A stretch of 64,000 nucleotides of DNA from Caulobacter endophyticus. GTDB taxonomy: Bacteria > Pseudomonadota > Alphaproteobacteria > Caulobacterales > Caulobacteraceae. The translations under genes were made by a program, and so were the position numbers. Below the pieces are notes generated by a model. That model was not told the DNA's origin. It searched no databases and saw only the letters and a program-made list of their open reading frames with translations. The stretch lies in contig NZ_JARQWV010000013.1 in NCBI RefSeq assembly GCF_029543245.1, positions 1-64,000 on the forward strand, given 5' to 3'. Positions 39,851-48,151 of the stretch are shown piece after piece. Position 1 is the stretch's first letter. Every line of letters begins with the position of its first letter.

Positions 39851-40753
39851 GTGGTAAAGCAACCCTTAACGGATGATCCACAGGATGGGGCCTCGGCTGA
39901 GACCGATCGCCACACCGCGCGGTTCGCCACCTACTTCCATATCCACCTGGTGTCGGACTCCACGGGCGAGACGCTGAACGCCATGGCGCGGGCGGTCTGT
40001 GCACGGTTCACCGACATCCTGCCTATCGAACACATCTACGCGCTGGTCCGTTCCATCCGGCAGCTGGATCGGGCGCTCGAGGAAATCGCCGGAGCCCCTG
40101 GCGTGGTTATGCACACCATCATCGATCCGAACCTGCGCTCGGCGCTGGAAGAAGGCTGCCGCAAGCTCGACATGCCGTGCATCGCCGCGCTCGATCCGGT
40201 TGTCAGCGCCATGTCGCGCTATCTGGGGGCCAAGATCTCCACGCGCGTGGGCGCGCAGCACGCGCTGAACAACGACTATTTCGACCGTATCGAGGCCCTG
40301 GACTACGCCATCGCCCACGACGACGGCCAGGGTGGCCAGGACCTGACCCAGGCCGACGTGATCCTGGTGGGCGTGTCGCGCACCTCCAAGACGCCCACCT
40401 GCATCTATCTGGCCCATCGCGGCGTGCGCGCGGCCAATGTGCCGCTGGTGCCGGGCCGGCCGCCGCCCGAGCAGCTGTTCGAGCTGAAGAACACCCTGAT
40501 CGTCGGCCTGATGACCACGCCCGAGCGGCTGATCCAGATCCGCCGCAACCGCCTGCTGTCGCTCAAGGAGAATAGAGAGAGCGACTACATCGACACCGAC
40601 AGCGTGCGGGCCGAGATCATCGCCGCCCGCCGCCTGTTCGAAAAGAACGGCTGGCCGATCATCGACGTCACCCGCCGCTCCGTGGAAGAAACCGCCGCAG
40701 CGATCATCAACCTGCTGTCGGGCGGCCGCGGCCAGGTCGAGGTTCTGGGATGA
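39851..40753 (+). CDS. ppsR: PEP synthase regulatory kinase/pyrophosphorylase (PPSR, DUF299)
   Basis: A 300-residue ADP-dependent kinase and phosphate-dependent pyrophosphorylase that controls PEP synthase or pyruvate phosphate dikinase. It opens FHIHLVSDSTGETLNAMARA near residue 21; the P-loop-like VDVILVGVSRTSKTPTCIYLAHRG (ADVILVGVSRTSKTPT) is near 165, and RNRLLSLKE with DSVRAEIIAARRLF near 235-265. GTG 39851 after AGAAGG is preferred; an earlier start at 39755 would put 32 non-conserved residues in the origin. It carries the DnaA G-box in its first codons and overlaps maf by 4 bases. It heads the ppsR-maf-aroE-coaE-dnaQ operon. Confidence 0.93.
   Translation: MVKQPLTDDPQDGASAETDRHTARFATYFHIHLVSDSTGETLNAMARAVCARFTDILPIEHIYALVRSIRQLDRALEEIAGAPGVVMHTIIDPNLRSALEEGCRKLDMPCIAALDPVVSAMSRYLGAKISTRVGAQHALNNDYFDRIEALDYAIAHDDGQGGQDLTQADVILVGVSRTSKTPTCIYLAHRGVRAANVPLVPGRPPPEQLFELKNTLIVGLMTTPERLIQIRRNRLLSLKENRESDYIDTDSVRAEIIAARRLFEKNGWPIIDVTRRSVEETAAAIINLLSGGRGQVEVLG
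39874..39882 (+). promoter_or_regulatory. DnaA G-box at the origin
   Basis: TGATCCACA, an exact match to the DnaA G-box I recall from C. crescentus Cori. It lies at the edge of the origin, in the first codons of ppsR. Confidence 0.65.
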
Positions 40754-41358
40754 GCGCCCCCTCCCCCACGCCGATCGTGCTGGCGTCCACCAGCTGGACG
40801 CGCCAGACGATCCTCAAGAACGCCGGGGTTCCGTTCGAGGCCGTGGCCTCGGGTGTGGATGAAGAGGCGGCCAAGGCCGGCCTGCTGGCCGAAGAGGTCA
40901 CGCCGCGTGACGTCGCCGACGCGCTGGCCGAGATGAAGGCGGTCAAGGTTTCCCACAGGCGGCCGGGCCTGGTCATCGGTTCGGACCAGACCCTGGAACT
41001 GAAAGGCCGGCTGTTCGACAAGGTCGACACCATCGAGGCGGCCCGCGCCCGCCTGCTGGAGCTGCGCGGAGAAATCCACAAGCTGCATTCCGGCGTCGTC
41101 GTGGCCCGCGACGGCCAGCCGATCTGGCGGATCGTCGAAACCGCCAAGCTGTCGGTGCGGCCGTTCAGCGAGGCCTGGCTCGATGGCTATCTGGAGCGCA
41201 ACGGCGAGCAGATCCTGTCGTCTGTCGGCTGCTACATGCTCGAGGGCGAAGGCTTGCAGATGTTCGATCGTATAGACGGCGACTACTTCACCATCCTCGG
41301 GCTGCCGATGACCGGCCTGCTCGACTTCCTGCGCCTGCACGGAGCCCTTAAGGCATGA
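40750..41358 (+). CDS. maf: Maf-like nucleotide pyrophosphatase
   Basis: A 202-residue Maf/Ham1-superfamily protein that hydrolyses non-canonical or modified nucleoside triphosphates (house-cleaning). It starts [20 protein letters not shown] (family: LASxSPRR), has the metal-binding acidic residue in [12 protein letters not shown], and ends [19 protein letters not shown]. The usual SPRR is STSWTR, a divergent version. It overlaps ppsR and aroE by 4 bases each (ATGA), so translation is coupled. Confidence 0.92.
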   Translation: MSAPSPTPIVLASTSWTRQTILKNAGVPFEAVASGVDEEAAKAGLLAEEVTPRDVADALAEMKAVKVSHRRPGLVIGSDQTLELKGRLFDKVDTIEAARARLLELRGEIHKLHSGVVVARDGQPIWRIVETAKLSVRPFSEAWLDGYLERNGEQILSSVGCYMLEGEGLQMFDRIDGDYFTILGLPMTGLLDFLRLHGALKA

Positions 41359-42218
41359 GTTCCAAGATTACGGGCCAGGCCCTGGTGGCCGGCGTCTGCG
41401 GTCAGCCGATCGTCCATTCGATGAGCCCGCTGCTGCACAACGCCTGGCTGGCCGAGGCCGGGATCGACGGCGCCTATGTGCCGATGGGGCCGGCTCTGGA
41501 TCGTTTCGAGGCCTTCGTGAACGGCTTCCGGGGCGGGGTCATCCGCGGCCTCAACGTCACCATCCCCTTCAAGGAGAGGGCCCTGGCCTGCGCCGACGAG
41601 GCCAGCGACCTGGCGCGGCTGGCCGGCGCGGCCAACCTGCTGCGGTTCCGTGAGGACGGCACGATCTTCGCCGACAACACCGACGGCCCGGGCCTGCTGG
41701 GCGCGATCGGCGTCCAGGCGCCGGACTTCGACGTCACCGCGGCGCCCGTGGTCATCCTCGGCGCCGGCGGGGCGGCGCGCGGCGCGGCGGCGGCCCTGCT
41801 GCTGGCCGGCGCGCCGGCCGTCCGGATCGTCAACCGCACGGTTTCCAAGGCCCAGGCCATCGCCGACGCTCTTGGGGACAAGGTCACGGCGGCGGGCGAA
41901 GACGCCCTCCCCGCCCTGCTGGCCGACGCGGGGCTCGTCATCAACGCCACTTCGCTGGGCCTGGGCGGCGGCGAGGGTCCGCCGGCGGACCTTACGCTTA
42001 CCCCACAAGGCTGCGTGGTGATGGACATGGTCTACAAGCCGCTGCGCACCGAGTTCCTGCAAAGGGCGCAAGCCGCCGGCCGGCCCACTGTGGACGGTCT
42101 GGAAATGCTGCTGCTGCAAGCCGTGCCGTCGTTCGAGGCCTTCTACGGCCAGGCGCCGCCGACGGGTGTGGATGTCCGCGCCGTCGCCCTGGCGCATCTC
42201 GGGGAAGGTTTGAAGTGA
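41355..42218 (+). CDS. aroE: Shikimate dehydrogenase
   Basis: A 287-residue NADP-dependent enzyme reducing 3-dehydroshikimate in aromatic amino acid synthesis. Substrate-binding [11 protein letters not shown] at about residues 20-30, catalytic Lys in [11 protein letters not shown] near 73, the nucleotide loop [16 protein letters not shown] near 133, and [10 protein letters not shown] further on. Start ATG 41355. It shares 4-base overlaps with maf upstream and coaE downstream. Confidence 0.96.
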   Translation: MSSKITGQALVAGVCGQPIVHSMSPLLHNAWLAEAGIDGAYVPMGPALDRFEAFVNGFRGGVIRGLNVTIPFKERALACADEASDLARLAGAANLLRFREDGTIFADNTDGPGLLGAIGVQAPDFDVTAAPVVILGAGGAARGAAAALLLAGAPAVRIVNRTVSKAQAIADALGDKVTAAGEDALPALLADAGLVINATSLGLGGGEGPPADLTLTPQGCVVMDMVYKPLRTEFLQRAQAAGRPTVDGLEMLLLQAVPSFEAFYGQAPPTGVDVRAVALAHLGEGLK

Positions 42219-42814
42219 TCATCCTTGGCCTCACCGGCTCCATCGGCATGGGCAAGTCGACCACGGCCAAGATGTTCGAGGCCGAGGGCGCGCCGGTCTA
42301 CGACTCCGACGCGGCCGTGCATGCGCTCTATTCGGTGGGCGGGGCGGCCGTGGCGCCGGTCGAGGCGGCGTTTCCCGGGGTTGTCGTGGACGGCGCGATC
42401 GACCGCGCGCGGCTCAGCGCCCAGGTCGTCGGCGATCCGGAAGCCCTGGAGAAGCTGGAGGCCATAGTCCACCCGCTGGTGGGCGCCCATCGCATCGGTT
42501 TCTTCGAGAAGGCGCAAGGCGCCGGCCACGACATCGTCGTGCTCGACGTGCCGCTTCTCTATGAGACCGGCGGCCAGAAGAACGTCCACAAGGTGGTGGT
42601 GGTCAGCGCTCCGGCCGATGTCCAGCGCCAGCGCGTTCTGGCCCGCCCCGGCATGACGGCCGAGAAGTTCGAGGCGATCCTGGCCCGCCAGCTGCCCGAC
42701 GCCGAAAAGCGCGCTCGCGCCGACTTCGTGGTCGATACCGGCAAGGGCTTGGATGCAGCCCGGGACCAGGTGCGCGACATCCTGACCCTGTTGAGAACCT
42801 CCGCCCAAGCTTGA
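42215..42814 (+). CDS. coaE: Dephospho-CoA kinase
   Basis: A 199-residue P-loop kinase for the last step of CoA synthesis. P-loop [17 protein letters not shown] is at residues 3-19, [12 protein letters not shown] supplies the acidic substrate-binding residues, and the lid and DVPLLYETG match the family. Start is ATC-preceded GTG or ATG: the codon at 42215 is GTG (GTGATCATCCTT). It overlaps the aroE stop by 4 bases and is followed 31 bases later by dnaQ. Confidence 0.95.
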   Translation: MIILGLTGSIGMGKSTTAKMFEAEGAPVYDSDAAVHALYSVGGAAVAPVEAAFPGVVVDGAIDRARLSAQVVGDPEALEKLEAIVHPLVGAHRIGFFEKAQGAGHDIVVLDVPLLYETGGQKNVHKVVVVSAPADVQRQRVLARPGMTAEKFEAILARQLPDAEKRARADFVVDTGKGLDAARDQVRDILTLLRTSAQA

Positions 42815-42845
42815 TGCCGGAGTCGAACCGGCCCATTGAAAGGCC

Positions 42846-43568
42846 ATGGCCCGGGAAATCATCCTCGACACCGAAACCACCGGCTTCGATCCGAAGACGG
42901 GCGACCGCCTGGTCGAAATCGGCTGCATCGAGGTTGTGGACTACATGCCCACCGGCCGGTCGTTCCACGAGTACTGCGACCCGCTGCGCGACATGCCGGC
43001 CGAGGCTGAGAAGGTGCACGGCCTGTCGGCCGCCTTCCTGACCGGCAAGCCGAAGTTCCACGAGATCGCCGACAAGTTCCTGGAATTCGTCGGCGACAGC
43101 GTCGTCGTGGCTCACAACGCCTCGTTCGACCGCAGCTTCGTCAATTTCGAGCTGGAGAAATGCGGACGCCCGCCGCTGCCGGAAGAGCGCTGGGTCGACA
43201 CCCTGGCCATGGCCAAGAAGCGCTTCCCGGGCATGTACAACTCGCTCGACGCGCTCTGTAAGCGTTTCAAGATCAGCCTCGACAGCCGCGACAAGCACGG
43301 GGCCTTGATCGACTCCCACCTGTTGGCCGAGGTCTATCTCGAACTGCAGGGCGGCAAGGAACGCGCGCTCGAACTGACCCATGCGGTGGCGGTGAATGCC
43401 GTAAGCGCCGCCCGCGCCGGCGGCTACGGCGCCCGCCCGCGCCCCCTGCCCTTCCGCTCGACCGAGGCCGAACGGGCGGTGCATGCCGACTGGGTCAAGT
43501 CGACCCTGAAGGACAAGGCCGTCTGGCTGAAGTTCGACCTGCCGGAACTAGCGCCGGCGGCGGAGTAG
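42846..43568 (+). CDS. dnaQ: DNA polymerase III epsilon subunit (3'-5' proofreading exonuclease)
   Basis: A 240-residue DEDDh exonuclease. Exo I is ILDTETTGFDP (Asp and Glu) at about residues 6-16, Exo II VAHNASFDRSF near 90, and Exo III SRDKHGALIDSHLLAEVY near 143-160 with its catalytic His and Asp. A clamp-binding or alpha-binding tail follows to FDLPELAPAAE. The start is ATG 42846, 31 bases after coaE. It ends the ppsR operon, followed by family A repeats. Confidence 0.96.
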   Translation: MAREIILDTETTGFDPKTGDRLVEIGCIEVVDYMPTGRSFHEYCDPLRDMPAEAEKVHGLSAAFLTGKPKFHEIADKFLEFVGDSVVVAHNASFDRSFVNFELEKCGRPPLPEERWVDTLAMAKKRFPGMYNSLDALCKRFKISLDSRDKHGALIDSHLLAEVYLELQGGKERALELTHAVAVNAVSAARAGGYGARPRPLPFRSTEAERAVHADWVKSTLKDKAVWLKFDLPELAPAAE

Positions 43569-43578
43569 CCTGAAGAAA

Positions 43579-43741
43579 CCTCTCCCGGAGGGAGAGGTGG
43601 GGCCCCGCCGCGTAGCGGTGGCAGGGTGAGGGGTTTGCCCTCGCCGATTGCCAAGATCGTGCCGGCGCGCCGGCCGACGTCTTAACCCCTCATCCTCCCA
43701 TGCTGCGCATGGGCCCCACCTTCTCCCTATGGGAGAAGGTG
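43579..43741. repeat. Intergenic inverted repeats, family A, copy 6
   Basis: Two facing units, about 43579-43634 (CCTCTCCCGGAGGGAGAGGT to GGTGAGGGG) and about 43684-43741 (AACCCCTCATCCTCCCATG to TTCTCCCTATGGGAGAAGGT). They fill the gap between the converging dnaQ and xthA genes. From memory this is where secB and then dnaA would follow in C. crescentus, so it coincides with a possible rearrangement point. Confidence 0.65.
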
Positions 43742-43748
43742 AAAGGAA

Positions 43749-44555
43749 TCAGACCTTCAGATCCGCCGTGACCGGCGCGTGGTCGCTGGGGCGTTCCCAT
43801 TCGCGGACGTCGTCGTGGACCCGCGAGGAGACCTTGCCGTCGACGATGGCCGCGTCGCGCAGACCAGGGCTGGCCAGGATGTGGTCCAGGCGCAGGCCGC
43901 GGTTGGACTTGCGGAAGTCGGCGGCGCGATAGCTCCACCACGAGAACAGCTTTTCCGGTTCGGGCGTCGCCAGGCGCGGCAGGTCCAGCAGATCCATCGA
44001 CTTGATCATGGCGTCGAAGGCCTCGAGCTCGGCCGGGGTGTGGCTGACCACCTTCAGCATCTGGCGGTGGCTCCAGACGTCGTTCTCGCCCGGCGCGATG
44101 TTGAGATCGCCGGTGACGATCAGCGGATCCTTGGGATCACGCTTTTTCAGGGCGGCCGTCAGGGTCTCGTAGAAATCCAGCTTGTGGTCGAACTTCGGGT
44201 TGGCGACGCGGTCGGGCAAATCACCGCCGGCCGGGATGTAGAAGTTCTGGATCTCGACGCCGGCCACCTTCACGGCCACGCAGCGGGCATGGCCCTCGCG
44301 GCAGTTCATCAGGGTGGGGACGTCCTCGATCGGCAGGCGCGAGGCGATGGCCACGCCGTGCCAGCCCTTCTGGCCGGCGATCTTGATGTGCGGCAGGCCC
44401 ATGGCCTCGAAGGTTTCGCGCGGGAACTCGCCGTCCTGGCACTTGATCTCCTGCATGCACAGGACATCGGGCGCGGCTTCGTCGACGAAGCGGGCGGCCT
44501 GTTCGGCGCGCAGGCGGACGGAATTCACGTTCCAGGTGGCGATACGGAGGCGCAT
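43749..44555 (-). CDS. xthA: Exodeoxyribonuclease III / AP endonuclease
   Basis: A 268-residue Mg-dependent base-excision repair nuclease. Motifs are RIATWNVNSVRLR at the N-terminus, the catalytic Glu in CMQEIKCQDGEFP near residue 36, NFYIPAGGD, VTGDLNIAP with the active-site Asp and Asn near 150, and the terminal SDHAPVTADLKV. Start ATG 44555 (MRLRIATW). It converges with dnaQ and lies downstream of a strong terminator of the lolA-like gene. Confidence 0.96.
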   Translation of the reverse strand: MRLRIATWNVNSVRLRAEQAARFVDEAAPDVLCMQEIKCQDGEFPRETFEAMGLPHIKIAGQKGWHGVAIASRLPIEDVPTLMNCREGHARCVAVKVAGVEIQNFYIPAGGDLPDRVANPKFDHKLDFYETLTAALKKRDPKDPLIVTGDLNIAPGENDVWSHRQMLKVVSHTPAELEAFDAMIKSMDLLDLPRLATPEPEKLFSWWSYRAADFRKSNRGLRLDHILASPGLRDAAIVDGKVSSRVHDDVREWERPSDHAPVTADLKV

Positions 44556-44589
44556 GCCGCTCCCCTACCTGCACAGCTCGCGGACCACA

Positions 44590-44624
44590 AAGAAAAACGC
44601 CCGGACACACGAAGCGTCCGGGCG
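44590..44624 (-). terminator. Rho-independent terminator upstream of xthA
   Basis: Read on the minus strand: stem CGCCCGGAC with GTCCGGGCG, 9-base loop, then TTTTTCTTTG. It ends transcripts coming from the lolA-like gene before xthA begins. Confidence 0.85.
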
Positions 44625-44740
44625 AAAGTCAGGTCTCTCATGCCGCCGCCGGGAGGGGATAGATCCGGCACGGTTTGCGAAGAGCGGGTCGGGCGCTCAT
44701 CGCCATGCGTGATAAAAGTGCCACGCCGTGATTTTTAGTC

Positions 44741-44756
44741 AAGCGGAAAACCGCTT
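44741..44756. other. Small perfect hairpin downstream of the lolA-like gene
   Basis: AAGCGG-AAAA-CCGCTT, perfect 6-bp arms, about 50 bases past the lolA-like stop. No T-run, so probably an RNA-end structure ahead of the true terminator at 44590. Nothing else is evident in 44625-44806. Confidence 0.4.
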
Positions 44757-44806
44757 ATCTGTTGCATGTTGTGAGAATGTCACAAACGGGGCTGTTTGCA
44801 CGGATC

Positions 44807-45457
44807 TCAGCCCGTGGCCGGCTTGCCCGTGCGGCGGCGCGGATCGGTCAGTACGAACAGCTTCGGATCGATGGCGGCGACCTTGTCGAGGCCCGACAGG
44901 CGCACGCGGGTCTGGCCGCCCTTCACGTCGCTGATGGTCCAGCCGATCAGCTCGGGCGCGCTGCTGAAGTTCATTTCCAGCCGGCCCAGGGTCTGACGCC
45001 TGGCGTCCTGGGCGACGATCGTGAAGCCGTCGGCCAGCTTGCGCACGCTGGTGATCTTCACCCCGCGGTCCAGGCGCACTTCGCGCGCCAGCAGCAGGGC
45101 CAGCGGCGTGCGGCTTAGCGGATAGCTCTCGAAGGTCTTCAGGCGGCTGTCGAAGATGTTGACATTATTGCCGTTGCTGACGACCAGCAGGCCGTTGGGG
45201 CCGTCGTACTCGAAGCGGGCCTTGCCCGGACGTTGCAGCCATAGGGTGCCTTGGGTGGTCACGCCGCGCGGATCGGTCTGGACGAAGCGGCCCTTGGCGT
45301 TGCTCAGGCCCTGGATATAGGCCGTGGCCTTGGCGATCAGCGCCTTGTCCTCGTCCGACAGCTCCTGGGCCAGGGCCGGCGCGCCGAAGGCGGCGGCCAT
45401 CAGGCCCGCGCCGCCGGCGGCGATCAGGCTGCGACGATTCATGGTGGTCTGCGTCAT
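44807..45457 (-). CDS. lolA: LolA-like outer-membrane lipoprotein carrier
   Basis: A 216-residue exported protein of the LolA/LolA-like family, which carries lipoproteins across the periplasm. The signal peptide holds NRRSLIAAGGAGLMAAAF ending ALAQ; the twin arginine makes Tat export possible. The mature part has AKGRFVQTDPRGVTTQGTLWLQRPGKARFEYDGPNGLLVVSNG and VNIFDSRLKTFESYPLSRTPLALLL, typical LolA strands. The ATG at 45457 after AAGGAG is chosen; ATG 45442 is also possible. Its GTP-independent partner genes lolCDE are not in the window. Confidence 0.88.
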   Translation of the reverse strand: MTQTTMNRRSLIAAGGAGLMAAAFGAPALAQELSDEDKALIAKATAYIQGLSNAKGRFVQTDPRGVTTQGTLWLQRPGKARFEYDGPNGLLVVSNGNNVNIFDSRLKTFESYPLSRTPLALLLAREVRLDRGVKITSVRKLADGFTIVAQDARRQTLGRLEMNFSSAPELIGWTISDVKGGQTRVRLSGLDKVAAIDPKLFVLTDPRRRTGKPATG

Positions 45458-45606
45458 GCGAACTCCTTCGCCTCCACCTTTGCCCTGACCGCGCGTCGCG
45501 GGAAAGGCCATGGAAGGGCCGTTTTCCGGCGCTGCGATGAAGGGCCGTTCAGGTTGGGGCTGAAAGAAACGCCGCCGAACGGCTGAGGTTTCGCGGCAAA
45601 GTCGGG

Positions 45607-46176
45607 TCAGGCGGCCTTCTTGGCGTCCTTGTCCTTCTTGGCCTTCTTTTCCTTCTTCGGCTTGTCGGCCTTTTCGGCCTTGGGCTTCTTGACCTTCGGC
45701 TCGGGGCGGGGCGCGCTCAGGTCGACCGCCGCCATCTCGGCCAGCAGGTCGAGGAAGCCGTCGCGCTTGCCGGCCTTCAGCAGCGACAGGATGCGTGCGT
45801 CGGCGGCGGCCACGCGCGGCAGGCTCTCTTCCAGGATCAGACGGCCGGCCTGCGTGAGGCGTACGGAGTTGGCGCGGGCGTCCTGCTCCGAACGCTGACG
45901 TTCCAGGTGGCCCTTGGCGATCATCCGGGCGACCATGTCGGCCAGGGTCGAGCGATCGATGCCGGTGGCCTTCACGAGGCCCGTTTGAGTGACGCCTTCG
46001 TGCTGGGCCACGGCGGCCAGGACGGCGAACTGGCGCTGGGTGATCCCGCCGACGCCGGTCTCTTCCACATAGATGTCGAGAGCAGTCTGCAGCACCCGGT
46101 GCAGCAGGTGGCTGGGCGAGCGGTCCAGCACCCCGACCTCGCGCGCCGCGGTCTTGTCGCTCTTGTGCTTGGCCAT
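45607..46176 (-). CDS. MarR-family regulator with lysine-rich tail
   Basis: A 189-residue winged-helix regulator. Residues about 20-145 form the MarR fold (LLHRVLQTALDIYVEETGVGGITQRQFAVLAAVAQ, TGIDRSTLADMVARMIAKGHLERQRSEQDARANSVRLT). After about residue 150 comes a tail of some 35 residues that is mostly Lys, Ala, Pro and Glu (KVKKPKAEKADKPKKEKKAK). The tail resembles histone H1-like sequences and could bind DNA non-specifically. Start ATG 46176. It stands alone; the target is unknown. Confidence 0.88.
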   Translation of the reverse strand: MAKHKSDKTAAREVGVLDRSPSHLLHRVLQTALDIYVEETGVGGITQRQFAVLAAVAQHEGVTQTGLVKATGIDRSTLADMVARMIAKGHLERQRSEQDARANSVRLTQAGRLILEESLPRVAAADARILSLLKAGKRDGFLDLLAEMAAVDLSAPRPEPKVKKPKAEKADKPKKEKKAKKDKDAKKAA

Positions 46177-46284
46177 GTCGTCCGCCCCGTTTCCGCTGAC
46201 GGACGTCCAGCTAGCACGCTAACACGTCGGTTTGACGACAGATGGTCCGTGGTCGGCGGATCGCGTCTAACCCGCACCTTCGGT

Positions 46285-46457
46285 GTCATCCCGGCCCCCC
46301 GGGTCGCGCGAAGCGCGCCCGAGGACAGGCTCCGCGCAGCGTAGAGCCGGGACCCAGGGGCCGCCGCATTGCGCCGGCAAGCGCCAAGGCTCCGGACCAA
46401 ACCACCGAGCCCGGTCTCCTGGGTCCCGGATAAGCCCTTCGGGCTTTCCGGGATGAC
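46285..46457. repeat. Long inverted repeat, family C, copy 1
   Basis: Begins GTCATCCCGGCCC, contains GTAGAGCCGGGACCCAGG and CCTGGGTCCCGGATAAGC, and ends TTTCCGGGATGAC, so outer ends and inner parts are both inverted. A second copy is at 62514-62653. It lies between the MarR gene and yciB; no gene is supported in 46177-46490. Confidence 0.75.
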
Positions 46458-46490
46458 GATGAATTTGAGGAAAAGGGTCCTATGGAGCCG

Positions 46491-47090
46491 TTAGAACCCG
46501 GCGTCGGGCGGCTCGGGGGTCTTCTGGTCGTCCGGCTTGGCCATGTGCTTCATAATGAAGGGCGTCTGGGTCAGCGAGAAGACGATGGCCAGCGGCAAGA
46601 GGGCGATGCGGAACTTCACCCAGGTGGGAGTGTCCTGGGTCAGACGCACCACCTCGTTGGCGATGGCCGCCAGCGCGAAATAGCCGCCGTAGCGCAGGGT
46701 CAGGGTCCGCCAGGCGGCGTCCGACATGTGCAGCGCCTCGCCCATCAGGGCCTTCAGCGGCGCGCGGCCAAGGAACACTCCGCCGATCATGAAGGCCGCC
46801 AGGGCGCCGTTGACGACGGTGACCTTGATCTTGACGAACACGTCGCTGTGGAAAACCAGGCCCAGCACGCCGAAGATCAGCGCCATCAGGCCCGAGAACA
46901 GCGGCAGCAGGGCCACGCGCCGTTCGACCGCGTAGCCGACGACCAGGGCCAGGGCCGAGGCGGCGACCAGCACCCAGGTAGCGGTCTGGAAGTTCTTGGT
47001 GACAAAATAGGTGACGGCGAAGGCGATCGGCGCGCCGTAGTCGACGGCGGTGCGCACCCAGGCGGTCTTCTTCTTGCTCTCGGCGGTCAC
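46491..47090 (-). CDS. yciB: Inner membrane protein YciB / septation protein A family (IspZ)
   Basis: A 199-residue protein with five to six hydrophobic segments (about 18-32, 38-52, 60-80, 90-108, 130-150, 158-180) of the YciB/IspZ family, which in enterobacteria takes part in envelope and division functions. Family stretches include DYGAPIAFAVTYFVTKNFQTATW and TPTWVKFRIALLPLAIVFSLTQTPFIMKH. It starts at GTG 47090, four bases after the ftsY stop, so the two form an operon (ftsY-yciB). Confidence 0.92.
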   Translation of the reverse strand: MTAESKKKTAWVRTAVDYGAPIAFAVTYFVTKNFQTATWVLVAASALALVVGYAVERRVALLPLFSGLMALIFGVLGLVFHSDVFVKIKVTVVNGALAAFMIGGVFLGRAPLKALMGEALHMSDAAWRTLTLRYGGYFALAAIANEVVRLTQDTPTWVKFRIALLPLAIVFSLTQTPFIMKHMAKPDDQKTPEPPDAGF

Positions 47091-47094
47091 GCGC

Positions 47095-48036
47095 TCAGTC
47101 CTCCAGCCCGACCAGCGAGCGCGAGAAGGCGCGGGCGTCGAACGGCTGCAGGTCGTCGATCCCCTCGCCGACGCCGATCAGCTTGATCGGGCTGTCCGAG
47201 GCGCGGGCGACGGGGATCAGCACGCCGCCGCGGGCGGTGCCGTCCAGCTTGGTCATGACGATGCCGGACACGCCGACGCTGTTGCCGAACACCTTTTCCT
47301 GGGCCAGGGCGTTGCGGCCGACGGTGGCGTCGAGCACCAGCAGGGTCTCGTGCGGGTAGTCGGGATCGACCTTCTTGACCACGCGGATGACCTTGAGCAG
47401 CTCGTCCATCAGGCCCTGCTTGTTCTGCAGGCGGCCGGCGGTGTCGATCAGCACCACGTCGTAGCCCTCGGCCTTGGCGCGCTCGACGGCCTCGAAGGCC
47501 AGGGCGGCGGCGTCGCTGCCGGTGGGCTTGGACATGAAGTCGGCGCCGGCCCGGTCGGCCCACACCTTCAACTGCTCGACGGCGGCGGCGCGGAAGGTGT
47601 CGCCGGCGGCGATCAGGACGCGGGCGCCCTTCTCGGTCAGGTCGGCGGCGATCTTGCCCAGGGTCGTGGTTTTGCCCGAGCCGTTGACGCCGATGAACAG
47701 CACCACATAGGGGCGCGGACCGTCCAGCGGGTCGAAGCGGCCTTCGCGGTCGGCCAGTTCGGCGGTGATCAGCTCGGCCAGGGCTTCCTTGACCTCACGG
47801 TCGCTCGAGGCCTTGCCGAAGCGGGCCTTGCCGAAGGCGTCGGTGATGCGGGCGGCGATCTGCGGGCCGAGGTCGGCCTCGATCAGCATTTCCTCCAGCG
47901 CATCGAGCTGTTCCTGGTCCAGCGGCTTCTTGGTGAAGGCGCCGGTGACCTGGTCGGTCATCTGCTGGGAGGACTTGGCCAGGCCGGCGGTGAGCCGCTG
48001 GAACCAGCCTTGTTTCTGCGAGGGCTTTTCGCTCAT
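47095..48036 (-). CDS. ftsY: Signal recognition particle receptor FtsY
   Basis: A 313-residue SRP GTPase that docks ribosome-SRP complexes at the membrane. The N domain (about residues 20-95) precedes the G domain: G1 GVNGSGKTTTLGKIA near 117, GDTFRAAAVEQL, DTAGRLQNK, TKLDGTARGG and the closing GIGEGIDDLQPF-type (GVGEGIDDLQPFDARAF). The acidic A domain of E. coli FtsY is missing, as usual in alphaproteobacteria. The start is ATG 48036 (MSEKPSQKQGWFQRL) after CAGGAG; an in-frame extension upstream has no support. Confidence 0.96.
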   Translation of the reverse strand: MSEKPSQKQGWFQRLTAGLAKSSQQMTDQVTGAFTKKPLDQEQLDALEEMLIEADLGPQIAARITDAFGKARFGKASSDREVKEALAELITAELADREGRFDPLDGPRPYVVLFIGVNGSGKTTTLGKIAADLTEKGARVLIAAGDTFRAAAVEQLKVWADRAGADFMSKPTGSDAAALAFEAVERAKAEGYDVVLIDTAGRLQNKQGLMDELLKVIRVVKKVDPDYPHETLLVLDATVGRNALAQEKVFGNSVGVSGIVMTKLDGTARGGVLIPVARASDSPIKLIGVGEGIDDLQPFDARAFSRSLVGLED

Positions 48037-48151
48037 CCGCGCTCCTGTAGCGAGGTGGGTGGAAAAGTGAAGACGCGATTTACGATTCAGGGTTAGCGCC
48101 ACGGAAGCGTGAACGGTTGCGCTTGGCTCCGGAGCATGGCGTCTAGAGATC

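Larger units (their letters stand above)
39404..39890. other. Putative chromosomal replication origin (Cori-like)
   Basis: A 447-base gap between divergent hemE and ppsR, plus the first bases of ppsR. Visible elements are an AT-rich palindrome (39468-39483), four GANTC sites (39481, 39549, 39595, 39639), a CtrA-like TTAA-N7-TTAG (39676-39690), a DnaA G-box TGATCCACA (39874-39882), and two TCCCCA hexamers (39749-39754 reverse, 39832-39837) resembling weak DnaA sites as I recall them. DnaA-box-like sequences with two mismatches also occur (TTGTCCACG reverse, around 39613-39622). The gene context matches C. crescentus Cori. No gene is supported inside. Confidence 0.88.
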
